From positions 1 to 39,857 of the forward strand of contig JAFWDK010000013.1 of the NCBI GenBank assembly GCA_017513085.1: a DNA stretch of 39,857 bases, read 5' to 3'. The DNA is from Clostridiales bacterium. Lineage in GTDB: Bacteria; Bacillota; Clostridia; Saccharofermentanales; Saccharofermentanaceae. Position numbers and translations under genes: made by a program. Shown here one piece after another: positions 25,298 to 34,493 of this stretch. Under the pieces are notes generated by a model. The model was not told the origin of the DNA, made no database searches, and saw nothing but the letters and a program-made list of their open reading frames with translations. Every line of letters begins with the position of its first letter. Position 1 is the first letter of the stretch.

Positions 25298-28200
25298 ATG
25301 AATAGCAAGAAGCAGTATTTAAAGGAGATTTTTCTATTCAAACTGAACAAATGCAGCATCGTAACCATGCTTGCTTCGATCCTGATCAATATAGGCGGAC
25401 GTGTGCTGGCCTCTGCCCTGCACCTTCCGATTTGGCTGGATACGACCGGAACCATAGTCGTCTCCATCCAATTCGGTCCGATCGCCGGCATCATTACCGC
25501 GATCCTTTCCCAGCTCTTGTTTGGAGTCTCGGGCAATTTCATTCTCCACTACACGATCGTCGGTATCTCCACAGCCTTTCTTGTTGGTCTTCTTTTCCCG
25601 AGAAAGCACCGCGAAGACATGCTTGGCATCGTCAGCGTCGGCGTGATTGCTGCCGTCGGTGCCTCTTTGATCAGCCTCGTCCTAAACAAGCGTTTCTATA
25701 GCGGCTATACCGGCAATATCTGGGGAGATTCCATGTACGATATGCTTTCCCAGACCGTCCGCTCCAAAACGATCAATTCCTTTCTTTCCGAGCTTTTCGT
25801 CACACTTCCCGACCGCGTCCTGTGCATGTTTATCGCTTTAAAGCTGGTCGATCTCGGCGAAGTTCAGGTCTTCAAGAACAAGCAAAGATCTGTCACCCAA
25901 ACCATGACGGGTCTTCTGGCATTCCTGCTCCTCGGGAACATGCTCACCTTCCCTGCCCGTCCTGTCTACGCGTACGATCTGGAATCCGGTTATGAGATCG
26001 ACAGTTTCGATAGTGCTGACGGTCTTCTTTCTTCGGAAGTCAACGCAGTCGCGCAGACTCAAGACGGATATCTTTGGATCGGTACGTACGCAGGGCTTTA
26101 CCGATACAACGGCGTGAAATTCGAAGCCGCCGATGTGGACGATCGGATCCGTGACGTACTGGCGCTTTTTGCGGACTCAAAAGGAAGACTCTGGATCGGC
26201 ACCAACGACTGCGGGGTCATCTGTTATGAACCGGAGACCGGAGAGACCAGGACTTTCTCGACAGGGATCGGTCTGGACTCCAATTCCGTCCGTGTCATTC
26301 ACGAAGACGCGTCCGGAAATATCTACCTGGGCACGGTCCGTTCCATCACGAAGATCAGTGCGGAAGGAAATGTTCGACTGTATTCCGACTGGGACAATAT
26401 CTATTACACCCGTTCGCTCTGCACGCTCGATGACGGCTCGATGCTGGGCGTTTCCAATTCCGGCATACTCTTCCGCATCAAAGACGACCAGCTTCTTTTC
26501 ACGGACACCTATCAGGAACATGCAGGCATCTATTTCACTGCAGTCTCCGCCTGCGGAAACGAGATCATGGTCTCCACCACCGGCAACAGCATCGTCCGCT
26601 ACACCTATACCGACGATCTCCTGACACGGGGCGATTCGATTACTCTTCCGGATCACAACTATATCAATAACATCCGTTTCTCTCCCACCTACAACGGCTA
26701 CTTCTACTGTGCGCAGAACGGTTTCGGTTTCTTCTCCCGAAGCACGCAGACAGTACTCAATCTCACCGGTTCCGGCCTCGTGAACAACTATAGCGATGTC
26801 TGTGTCGATGTGCAGGGAAACGTGTGGTTCGGTTCCAGCAATCATGGTCTGGTCAAAGCGTCCCATACATCTTTCGGTAATGTTTTCAAAGCCGCAGATA
26901 TTCCTGAATGTCAGGTCAATGCTGTCGTGGAAAAAGACGGGCTCTTATATATGGGACTCGATATTGGACTGAAGATCGTCGACCTGAGTTCTTGCCAAGA
27001 AGTAAATATGCCCTGGCAGAGTTCTTTCTCCAAAGAGCGCATCCGTCATCTCATGAAGGATTCCCAAGGTAATCTGTGGATCAGCACATATGGTGTTTCC
27101 GGTCTGGTACGGATCGATCCGCAAGGCAACCTGTTTTCTTTTAACGAGCATAATGGCACGCTCGGAAGCCGTATGCGTTCCTCGCTGGAGCTTGCCGACG
27201 GAAGGATCCTTGCAGCCAGCACGATGGGACTTTCCTTTATCGACGGAGATAAAGTAGCCGCGACTCTGGGCGAGTCGGATGGCCTTACGAATCCTTATAT
27301 CCTTTCCCTCTACGAAAAAGAAGACGGTTCCATCCTGGCCGCTTCCGACGGCGACGGGATCTACATCATCCGTGACGGCAAAGTCGACGGACATATTGGT
27401 GCGGCGGAAGGACTGGGTTCTTCTGTTGTGCTTCGTATCGTCAAGTCTTCGGAAGGTTTTTTCTACGTGACCAGTAATGCCCTCTACCATGACGATGGCA
27501 AGAAGATCCGCGAGTTAAAGTCGTTCCCGTACTCGAACAACTTCGATATTCTTCGTTCCTCCGACGGCAACTGCTGGATCACATCCAGCGCAGGGCTTTT
27601 CCTTGTAAACGAGCAGTCGCTTATCCACGATGACGATTACAAGTGCGTGCTGCTCAATCGTGACTGGGGACTGGATACGACGTTCACGGCCAACTCATGG
27701 AACCTGCTTTCCGGCAATGACATGTATCTGTGCTGTACGGACGGCGTAAGAGATTTTTCCTTAGACGATTACAGACGGAGAGATCAATCGTACCAGATCC
27801 ATCTGGAGCCGATACGTGCCGGAGAAAAACAGATCTATGAGGAGAACGGAACCTTCGTCATTCCTCCATATAACGGCCGTATCAGTTTTACGATCGCCGT
27901 GACGAACTATACTCTTTCCAACCCGGTCGTCCAGTACTACCTGGAAGGCACGAACGATGAAGGCGTCACCTGCTACCAGAACGAGATCCTTCCTCTGGAG
28001 TTTACGAATCTTCGAAACGGCAACTATACTCTTCATGTACGGATCCTCGATGAATCCACCGGCAGGATCACCTCTGAAAAGACATTTAAGATAAAGAAGC
28101 AATCGATGATGTATGAGCGTTTCTACTTCCGTCTTTACATGTATTTTGTCGGTGTGCTCGTCATGTCTTATATCGCATGGCTCTTCTATACGATCCATCG

Positions 28201-29158
28201 ACGTGCCAAGAAGATCCGCGGCCTGCAGAAAGAAATGTCCACGGATCCCATGACCGGTCTTTACAACAAGTCCGCATCCGAGCGTCTACTGACAAAGATG
28301 TGCAAGGATTCATCCGGTGTTCTGCTCATGATCGATCTTGACAGTTTCAAGCTGGTCAACGATATCTACGGTCACGATATGGGCGATAAGATCCTGATCC
28401 GCTTTGCCGAGCTGATCCGTCAGGCCGTCGGCGAAGGCAACATGGGCGGTCGTCTCGGTGGCGACGAATTCATCGGATTCATCAAAGATAAGTCGGACGA
28501 TGAGGAAGTTTCGCGAGTCACGACTTTCCTGAATAAAGAGATCGTCAGATCCGCCAAGATCTTCATGGGCGAAGACATGAACATTCCGCTCGGTGCTTCG
28601 GTCGGAGCGGTGCGTGTTCCGGAAGCCGGCACGGATTTCAGTGATCTTTTCCGTTATGCGGACAAAGCACTGTACATCGTTAAGCAGAATGGCAAGCATG
28701 GTTATTCTTTCTACACCAAGCGCCGTGACACAACCGGTCCTACCGACGAAAACAATTCGAAGAACAGCCTTTCCCATTACAAAAAGATCATCGGTGAACG
28801 AAACGAAGGGAAGGGCGCTTATCCTGTGAATTTCGAGAAATTCCAGACTATCTACCGTTTCATGAACCGGAACAACAAGATCAACGGCGTACATACTTCT
28901 CTTATCCGCATCACACTCGAAGGACAGGAAGGCAGTCCGGTCACTGACGAGGCAACGGATGCTTTTGAAGAAGTATTGCTCACCAACCTGAAGAAAAACG
29001 ATGTCGTGAGCCGTTACTCCGGTCAGTTCTTCGTGCTGTTCTCCGACGAGCAGGATAATGACGTAGAAAGCCGGATCAGTAAGATCGAATCCAAGTGGAA
29101 AGAATCGGAGGAACACAAGAACTATCTGATCCGAATGGAGAAGGATAGCATCGGCTAA
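25298..29158 (+). CDS. Membrane sensor diguanylate cyclase: ECF-S-like domain, beta-propeller, Y_Y_Y, GGDEF
   Basis: 1286 residues; GAGGGG seven bases before the ATG. In order: (1) residues 1-205, five or so membrane segments resembling the substrate-binding S component of ECF vitamin transporters (LPIWLDTTGTIVVSIQFGPIAGIITAILSQLLFGVSG); (2) about 225-800, repeats of the two-component-regulator propeller type (for example VNAVAQTQDGYLWIGTYAGLYRYNG); (3) about 845-935, a Y_Y_Y-like beta domain; (4) a transmembrane segment at about 938-965; (5) a GGDEF cyclase domain with intact GGDEF at 1054-1058, preceded by DPMTGLYNK and LLMIDLDSFKLVND; (6) about 1160-1286, a degenerate second GGDEF-like domain where the motif reads YSGQF. 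It should make cyclic di-GMP from two GTP in response to an extracellular ligand. It is a single-gene unit. Confidence 0.9.
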   Translation: MNSKKQYLKEIFLFKLNKCSIVTMLASILINIGGRVLASALHLPIWLDTTGTIVVSIQFGPIAGIITAILSQLLFGVSGNFILHYTIVGISTAFLVGLLFPRKHREDMLGIVSVGVIAAVGASLISLVLNKRFYSGYTGNIWGDSMYDMLSQTVRSKTINSFLSELFVTLPDRVLCMFIALKLVDLGEVQVFKNKQRSVTQTMTGLLAFLLLGNMLTFPARPVYAYDLESGYEIDSFDSADGLLSSEVNAVAQTQDGYLWIGTYAGLYRYNGVKFEAADVDDRIRDVLALFADSKGRLWIGTNDCGVICYEPETGETRTFSTGIGLDSNSVRVIHEDASGNIYLGTVRSITKISAEGNVRLYSDWDNIYYTRSLCTLDDGSMLGVSNSGILFRIKDDQLLFTDTYQEHAGIYFTAVSACGNEIMVSTTGNSIVRYTYTDDLLTRGDSITLPDHNYINNIRFSPTYNGYFYCAQNGFGFFSRSTQTVLNLTGSGLVNNYSDVCVDVQGNVWFGSSNHGLVKASHTSFGNVFKAADIPECQVNAVVEKDGLLYMGLDIGLKIVDLSSCQEVNMPWQSSFSKERIRHLMKDSQGNLWISTYGVSGLVRIDPQGNLFSFNEHNGTLGSRMRSSLELADGRILAASTMGLSFIDGDKVAATLGESDGLTNPYILSLYEKEDGSILAASDGDGIYIIRDGKVDGHIGAAEGLGSSVVLRIVKSSEGFFYVTSNALYHDDGKKIRELKSFPYSNNFDILRSSDGNCWITSSAGLFLVNEQSLIHDDDYKCVLLNRDWGLDTTFTANSWNLLSGNDMYLCCTDGVRDFSLDDYRRRDQSYQIHLEPIRAGEKQIYEENGTFVIPPYNGRISFTIAVTNYTLSNPVVQYYLEGTNDEGVTCYQNEILPLEFTNLRNGNYTLHVRILDESTGRITSEKTFKIKKQSMMYERFYFRLYMYFVGVLVMSYIAWLFYTIHRRAKKIRGLQKEMSTDPMTGLYNKSASERLLTKMCKDSSGVLLMIDLDSFKLVNDIYGHDMGDKILIRFAELIRQAVGEGNMGGRLGGDEFIGFIKDKSDDEEVSRVTTFLNKEIVRSAKIFMGEDMNIPLGASVGAVRVPEAGTDFSDLFRYADKALYIVKQNGKHGYSFYTKRRDTTGPTDENNSKNSLSHYKKIIGERNEGKGAYPVNFEKFQTIYRFMNRNNKINGVHTSLIRITLEGQEGSPVTDEATDAFEEVLLTNLKKNDVVSRYSGQFFVLFSDEQDNDVESRISKIESKWKESEEHKNYLIRMEKDSIG

Positions 29159-29189
29159 CCGAAAGAAGAAAAATTCACGGCATAATTAC

Positions 29190-29236
29190 AGCCGGGCAAA
29201 AGGTAGGAATCTCCTCCTCTTTCCCGGCTCTTGTTT
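29190..29236 (+). terminator. Terminator of the diguanylate cyclase gene
   Basis: AGCCGGG (29190-29196) pairs with CCCGGCT (29223-29229); inner AGG/CCT pairing extends the stem, and CTTGTTT follows. It also ends just before the convergent gene remnant at 29239. Confidence 0.7.
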
Positions 29237-29238
29237 CA

Positions 29239-30354
29239 TTATTCACGAATGATCCGGATGTTCGTCAGTGCGCAAAGATCACCGGTCAGTGCCACATAAA
29301 TATCCGTGTTATGATCCTGAATGATCGTGCTGTTGATAATGCTGATGCCAAGATTATTGGTAGTCATGACGATCTCATTATCTCTTCGGCTGAATGAGAC
29401 GGAAACTTCGTAACCGTCCTTATTCGTTTTCTTCCAGATATCCCAATCCGAAAAAGCATGTGTCCTTCTCACGGTAAGATCGTTCTCGGCTTTTCCTTCA
29501 CCGTGCCAGTTCTCACCATCGAGGCGGATCAACGCATATTCACAATACCCGTCGCCATTCACCTTTCCGTCTTTGGAATGGAAAATACTGATATACGGGC
29601 AATGCCAGATCAATCGGGCCGTAGGCAGGCTCCGGGTATGGAACTTGAGCGTGAGCCCATCCGTGATCGGGATACCATCCGTCGACTGAAGGCGGAAACC
29701 ATCGATCTGCACATTCGGAATATCACCTTGCGGCGCATCGATATAACTGACTTCTTCCGCGATCCTGGGGATCGTCTGTTCGTCAATCATTTCTTCAGAC
29801 TTATCGATCTTCACGTTAAAGATCTGACAGTTCTCCCCGGTCAATGCAAGGTAGGAATAGCGTGTCGCGTCAGGAAGCGCAATCGTGGTTTCATACTCTT
29901 TGATGCCATCGTCAATGCGCACAAGTACGTGATCCTTATACCGGACACCGTACACGACGAAATGCTTGGCGGAACTGTTCGGTTTTGATCGTCGGGATTC
30001 TTTCGATTTCGTCAAAGTCCTGGTCACCATTTTTCTGGCTCCGCGGCACTCTGTCTTTCCGTTACAACGGATCTCTCCGAACTCGAAATAATTCAATTCA
30101 CGGATCGTGAGATCTTCCTGATGGACGCGTCCGTCAAGAGAGTCAAACAATATGAATGTTGGTCCGCTGTCACCCCATGATTCGCTTGAATCCGAAGTAT
30201 AGTCCAGCTCGATCGTTGTCGGATACGGCATCAGGATAATGCCTTCCGAAACTTCGGAACGATAAGTGCCACAACTCAGCTCGCTTTTTCCGGCCAGTTC
30301 CTGGATCGTAGTCCGCTCCTTCATCTGGTATTCCGTATCCAGATCGATAATGTG
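29239..30354 (-). pseudogene. C-terminal half of the HD-GYP protein, cut off by an in-frame TAG
   Basis: This frame is exactly continuous with the HD-GYP gene at 30355-31362; only the TAG at 30355-30357 separates them. The first codons after the stop read HIIDLDTEYQMKERTTIQELAG, which continues the usual end of an HD-GYP domain. The first internal ATG (30324) has no ribosome site, so separate translation is unlikely. The roughly 370 residues contain two similar beta-rich domains, ending in YLALTGENCQIFNVKI and YVALTGDLCALTNIRII, which suggests an internal duplication. I do not recognise the fold. The frame is otherwise free of stops, so the mutation is recent, read through, or a sequencing error. 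Confidence 0.75.
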
Positions 30355-31362
30355 CTACATGATCTTGGCGATCTTCGGATCGAACTGCGTGCCGGAATTC
30401 TTGACGATCTCTTCTCTTACCAGCTCCTGCGAGATCGCGTCACGGTAACTTCTTGTCGAAGTCATGGCGTCATAAGCATCGGCAACGGCAATGATCCTGG
30501 CGATCTCCGGGATATCTTCCCCTTTCAGTTTATCCGGATATCCTTTTCCATCGTAACGCTCGTGATGGTAATGCGCTCCGATGCTTAAATACGGATATTC
30601 ACTGATACCGGAAAGGATCTGATTACCCAAAACAGGATGTGATTTTATCGTCTCGTATTCTTCTTCGGTGAGCTTGCCCTTTTTATTTATGATCGCGTCA
30701 GAAATACCGATCTTTCCTACATCGTGCAGAAGCGCCGTGTAGTAGATCTTATAGCACTCATCTTCGCTCTTGCCCATCATCTCGGCAATCTTTCGGGAAT
30801 ACTCCGCCACACGCACGGAATGACCGCGTGAGTATGTATCTTTAGCATCGATCGAGTTTACCAGAGCTATCGCCGTCTGTTCAAACAAACGCTGGGAATA
30901 TTTTTGCTGATCCTTCAGATAAGATACTTCGAAGGATTGGAAGCCGGCGATCTTCTTATTTCTCCGATATATAAGTGTAACGGCAAGGATCGTAAAAACG
31001 TTACCGAAAATACCCGGAAGGCTTGTCATAATATGACGTGCCAACGTGTTAAAGATCAGAAGCGGGAACTGCGCCCCAAGAAGGATCAAGGATGTGATAT
31101 AGCCTTGCTTTCCATAAAGAATAACAATAAAAATGATACAGATATTCCCCAGGGTAGAAAGAATGCCGGCAAAAGCAGGCAACGGCAACCGGCTACCGCC
31201 CAGCGTGATCACTATGCCGGACTTAGATGCCATCGCTGTAAAAGTACTGGCCATGCCGTAGATAAACAACAGCAACAAGAACAGCACGATCGATTTCGCG
31301 CTTTTTCTTTCTAGCCGCAAATTGTCACGCTCTAAATTTGTGCGCGTCTCCTCTTCCTTCAC
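30355..31362 (-). CDS. HD-GYP domain c-di-GMP phosphodiesterase, membrane bound (truncated by TAG)
   Basis: 335 residues from a GTG at 31362, placed after GGGGAG; a TTG seven codons earlier is the alternative. Residues 20-135 hold four or five membrane segments. The HD-GYP domain spans about 160-335, with H213-D214 in LLHDVGKIGISDAI, HHERYDGKGYP (GYP at 274-276) and ARIIAVADAYDAMTS, so the metal and substrate residues are present. Family role: hydrolysis of cyclic di-GMP to pGpG or GMP. The product stops at FDPKIAKIM, where homologues usually have about 15 more residues. The missing part and another 355 residues continue in frame after the TAG. The domain core is complete and may still work. 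It faces the diguanylate cyclase gene. Confidence 0.85.
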   Translation of the reverse strand: MKEEETRTNLERDNLRLERKSAKSIVLFLLLLFIYGMASTFTAMASKSGIVITLGGSRLPLPAFAGILSTLGNICIIFIVILYGKQGYITSLILLGAQFPLLIFNTLARHIMTSLPGIFGNVFTILAVTLIYRRNKKIAGFQSFEVSYLKDQQKYSQRLFEQTAIALVNSIDAKDTYSRGHSVRVAEYSRKIAEMMGKSEDECYKIYYTALLHDVGKIGISDAIINKKGKLTEEEYETIKSHPVLGNQILSGISEYPYLSIGAHYHHERYDGKGYPDKLKGEDIPEIARIIAVADAYDAMTSTRSYRDAISQELVREEIVKNSGTQFDPKIAKIM

Positions 31363-31381
31363 AGATCCACTCCCCAATAAC

Positions 31382-31399
31382 AATACTGATTACAGTATT
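31382..31399. promoter_or_regulatory. Perfect 18-bp palindrome in the HD-GYP leader
   Basis: AATACTG-ATTA-CAGTATT lies 20 bases before the GTG start and downstream of a TATAAT (minus strand; plus 31418-31423). It could be a repressor operator or a small leader hairpin covering the ribosome site. Confidence 0.45.
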
Positions 31400-31498
31400 C
31401 TCCGTCATATTGAAATCATTATAAGGAAAGTAAAAGAATACATTATAAAAGATTTGTGAACAAATTAAACTGTTTCTGTTAGCGAATGCCTTTTTCGC

Positions 31499-31583
31499 AA
31501 AAAACCGGCAGAATCAAGATCAACGGATCGCTCCGCCAGTGCTTTTTCTTCGGAAAAAGCACTCATGATCTTCTTCTGCCGGT
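31499..31583 (-). terminator. Branched terminator of the GH16 glucanase gene
   Basis: ACCGGCAGAA (31504-31513) pairs with the end of TTCTGCCGGT (to 31583). AAGATCA pairs with TGATCTT, and an inner AGTGCTTTTTC-TTCG-GAAAAAGCACT stem stands on top. On the minus strand the outer stem is followed by six T residues. Confidence 0.8.
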
Positions 31584-31605
31584 CCTGCTTTGGCAAGCAT
31601 CGGGG

Positions 31606-33033
31606 TTATGCTGTGATATCTTCTACTCTGACTTTGGTAATATAGATCGTAGCCGTATGACCACGCTTACCCATGTTATATTCGAGACGGCCGTTGTTGT
31701 CGTCCTTTTCGGTCATATCAAATTCAAACTCGAAAGTCTTCCACTCCGGTCCTATATCGATCACCGTATCCGGGAAATAGCGGATCCAGCCTGCGTTCGG
31801 TGCCGAGACGCAAACGATACAGTCGCGAGCCTCGTCTGCCTTGATATCGAATGTGAGCTTATATTTATGTCCTTTTCTCATGGCCAGATCCGGCTGCACA
31901 AGCTGAACAGAGTATTCTTCCGTACCGCAGTTCGTCGAGGTGATCACGATCGCGCCGTCCTTTATCTCCGCAGCGCCTTCGCCGCCGTTAAAGAGCAGGA
32001 ACTTCCAGTCCTGTTCGTCTTCCAGGTTTTCCGAAACCGCAAAGTCTCCGTTATAGATCATGTTGCCATCGGCCTGCGCTTCGCGGAAAGGTTTTTCCGG
32101 CTTCTTCACGTTGGTATCGTAGGAAGGTTTCTGGTACACACGTACATAGTCGATCAGGAATTCCGCTTTGGAAAAATCCGTGGACGCATCCGGGTTTCCC
32201 GGCCAGTTTCCGCCTACGGCCAGATTCAGCTGGACAAAGAAAGGCTGGTCAAAAGGTGCAGGATACGGTAATTCATCCTGACCCGAGATCGCCGTGAACC
32301 AGTCATTGACAGTCAGTACCAGTTCGTCATCGGTATAAAAACGCATCTCACCCGGTTCCCATTCCACCGAGTATTCATGGAACTTCGCAGAGAAGCTCTC
32401 CGCGCCGGTCTTCGTGATCGTGCCCTGCTGCTCCGCATGCGGTTCGCCATAGTGGATCGTCGAATAGGAGATCGACGTATCGTTGCCGAGAGATTCCATA
32501 ATGTCGATCTCGCCGCATTTCGGCCACTGACCATACACATTCTCATTCTTCGGCATCATCCAGATCGCCGGCCAGAGTCCTTTTCCCTCAGGAACTTTTG
32601 CCGAGACGACAACCTTGCCATACAGAAAATCCGTCTTATTCTGACCCGTGACCTTACCGGACGTGTAGTACGCCTTACCATCCTTCTCGGTCTTGATCGC
32701 CTTCAGCACCAGATTCCCGTCGCGCACAAAAACATTATCTGTGGATGTGGTGTACTCCTGAAGCTCATTGTTGGTCCAGCCCGGCTGATGCGGCTCGTAA
32801 TTCCACTTGGTCTCGTCCATCGTCTCACCGTCGAACTCATCGTTCCACAGAAGCGAATAGCCGTCGAGCTCCGGCACAGCCGCCGAAGTTTCCTCACTCG
32901 TTGTTTCCTGCGCCGTCGTGGTTTCCACCGATGTCGTCTCCACCTTCTGTGTCTCGTCCTCTTTTTTACAGGACGAAAGCGCCAGCATCATCGATACAGC
33001 CATTAAAGCGCTGCAGATTCTTCTTTTCTTCAT
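31606..33033 (-). CDS. Glycoside hydrolase family 16 beta-glucanase lipoprotein with C-terminal carbohydrate-binding domain
   Basis: 475 residues; GGGGAGG five bases before the ATG. Lipoprotein signal peptide with lipobox ALSSC (C22). A short Thr/Glu/Ser linker follows (23-52). The GH16 domain (about 55-315) has the catalytic motif E175-I-D177-I-M-E180 (nucleophile and acid/base glutamates), WNDEFDGETMDETKW at its start, GLWPAIWMMP, and FFVQLNLAVGGNWPG. This set is typical of endo-beta-1,3-glucanases (laminarinases) and licheninases. Residues about 325-475 are a beta-sandwich of CBM4/9 type (NMIYNGDFAVSENLED...). It probably degrades beta-glucans at the cell surface. The divergent AraC-type gene is a candidate regulator. 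The leader holds a 7-bp inverted repeat (33052-33058 with 33076-33082). Confidence 0.94.
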   Translation of the reverse strand: MKKRRICSALMAVSMMLALSSCKKEDETQKVETTSVETTTAQETTSEETSAAVPELDGYSLLWNDEFDGETMDETKWNYEPHQPGWTNNELQEYTTSTDNVFVRDGNLVLKAIKTEKDGKAYYTSGKVTGQNKTDFLYGKVVVSAKVPEGKGLWPAIWMMPKNENVYGQWPKCGEIDIMESLGNDTSISYSTIHYGEPHAEQQGTITKTGAESFSAKFHEYSVEWEPGEMRFYTDDELVLTVNDWFTAISGQDELPYPAPFDQPFFVQLNLAVGGNWPGNPDASTDFSKAEFLIDYVRVYQKPSYDTNVKKPEKPFREAQADGNMIYNGDFAVSENLEDEQDWKFLLFNGGEGAAEIKDGAIVITSTNCGTEEYSVQLVQPDLAMRKGHKYKLTFDIKADEARDCIVCVSAPNAGWIRYFPDTVIDIGPEWKTFEFEFDMTEKDDNNGRLEYNMGKRGHTATIYITKVRVEDITA

Positions 33034-33159
33034 GATTGCCTCCCCATGATCGGCGTGAAAAGCTCCCCCTCCTCGTCACGCCTTATTTTTCTCTATCACC
33101 AACATAACAAGAATCTCCGTTTCATTATTGCTTTTTCATATCTTTTTTTGCGTTTTCTT

Positions 33160-33168
33160 GCTATAATT
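33160..33168 (+). promoter_or_regulatory. Extended -10 promoter of the AraC-type gene
   Basis: TGCTATAAT is a perfect -10 with TGn extension. The start codon is about 100 bases downstream. Confidence 0.55.
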
Positions 33169-33274
33169 ATTCTGCAAAAGCACTTATTTCTCGGGTTTTA
33201 TTGATACCTTGAGTTTGGGTGTGGTTTTTACGGCCCGTCCTTTGTGGATGAATCGAAAGAGTGGTGGCGAATAT

Positions 33275-34027
33275 ATGGCAATCCGATCCCCGAAGAAGAT
33301 TTCTTATCAGGAGTTTTTGCATCGTGAATACGAAAACTTTCACGCTCCGTATCAGGAAGAGACGGAATTCTTCGAAACGATCAAGAACGGAAATCTGAAG
33401 AAACTGGAAGCGCTGCTGGTGCAGCCTTTTCATAAGAAAGAGGGATTCGGGATCCTCTCTCGGAACAGTCTTCAAAACCTGAAATATCACTTCACCATTA
33501 CGACGGCCATGGTGGCCAGATACTGTATTTCGGGAGGTATGAGCCAGGCCGAGTCGTTCAGCCTCAGCGATTATTTCATCCGCCTGGCGGACGAAGCCGA
33601 TTCGCTTTCCGAAGTATCCGGCATCCATAACGAAATGTGTCGGAATTATGCTCTTCGCATGAAGGAGAATCAGCGGAGCCGCATCTCCTCCCCGGCCGTC
33701 CGGACCTGCATCAACTACATCTATGAACACCTGCACACGCGGATCACCCTCCCGGTCCTATGCTCGCAGACAAACCTGTCCGGACCATATCTGTCCCGCC
33801 TATTCAAGAAAGAAACCGGCTATTCGATCAGCGCCTACATTCAGGCAAAAAAGCTCGAGACCGCGAAATCCATGCTGGCCAATTCCGCCTATTCCATCGC
33901 AGAGATCTCGGCCTCGATGTCATTCCCAAGCCAGAGTTATTTTTCCAATCTTTTGAAAAAGAACTGCGGCATGACGCCCAAGCAGTTCCGAAGTCATAGT
34001 ATCGGGCAGATGTCCTTAGACACCTGA
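33275..34027 (+). CDS. AraC-family transcriptional regulator
   Basis: About 250 residues from the ATG at 33275 (weak GGTGG site); an ATG at 33248 and a TTG at 33209 are in the same frame. The C-terminal 100 residues are an AraC DNA-binding domain with both helix-turn-helix units: ITLPVLCSQTNLSGPYLSRLFKKETGYSISAYI and YSIAEISASMSFPSQSYFSNLLKKNCGMTPKQFR. The N-terminal 145 residues are a helical domain, not a cupin, like those of YesN/YSIRK-type regulators. It is divergent from the GH16 gene, a common arrangement for a sugar-utilisation regulator and its target. The 3' end overlaps the convergent thioesterase gene by 12 bases. Confidence 0.88.
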   Translation: MAIRSPKKISYQEFLHREYENFHAPYQEETEFFETIKNGNLKKLEALLVQPFHKKEGFGILSRNSLQNLKYHFTITTAMVARYCISGGMSQAESFSLSDYFIRLADEADSLSEVSGIHNEMCRNYALRMKENQRSRISSPAVRTCINYIYEHLHTRITLPVLCSQTNLSGPYLSRLFKKETGYSISAYIQAKKLETAKSMLANSAYSIAEISASMSFPSQSYFSNLLKKNCGMTPKQFRSHSIGQMSLDT

Positions 34028-34444
34028 TCCCTCCATCTGTTCAACAAGTGCGGCGTAAAAATCCGGCTGTGTTTTTTCCAGGCGGATCGGTCTTCCCTCC
34101 GTGTTGATGAAGCAGTGCTCGGAAGTTGCTTCACATACCGTCTTGCCCGCTTCATTTTTCATCTCATAGGAAAGCTTGAGACGGACACCCTTGCACTCCA
34201 GGATCTTCACAACGATCGTAACCGCATCGGAGAAAGCGGTGCTTCCTTTATACCGGACATCGACCCCGACCACAGGTGAGATCACTCCGACTTCTTCCAG
34301 CCGTGCATAGTCCCATCCGATCTGAGAGAGATAATCGACTCGTGCTTCTTCCATCCAGCGGACATAGTTCGAGTGATGGGTGATCCCCATCTTATCGGTC
34401 TCATAATACTGTACCTTGTGAATGTATGGCTGAACTTCCTGCAT
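34016..34444 (-). CDS. 4-hydroxybenzoyl-CoA thioesterase-family (YbgC-like) acyl-CoA thioesterase
   Basis: 142 residues, a complete single hot-dog domain. The family active-site pattern is visible at the N-terminus: YYETDKMGITHHSNYVRWMEEAR, with probable catalytic D17. Family role: hydrolysis of acyl-CoA thioesters, substrate range unclear. It is a single gene. An extended -10 (TGATATAAT, plus 34494-34499) lies about 50 bases upstream, next to an 8-bp inverted repeat CTTTCCGG/CCGGAAAG (34457-34464 and 34486-34493). Confidence 0.9.
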   Translation of the reverse strand: MQEVQPYIHKVQYYETDKMGITHHSNYVRWMEEARVDYLSQIGWDYARLEEVGVISPVVGVDVRYKGSTAFSDAVTIVVKILECKGVRLKLSYEMKNEAGKTVCEATSEHCFINTEGRPIRLEKTQPDFYAALVEQMEGSGV

Positions 34445-34493
34445 AGTTTTCTCTACCTTTCCGGAACGGGTGCTCCTCCGTCTTCCCGGAAAG

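Noticed and set aside
29239..30324. Independent gene starting at the ATG at 30324
   Set aside because: No ribosome site upstream, and the frame continues without a break to the TAG that ends the HD-GYP gene.
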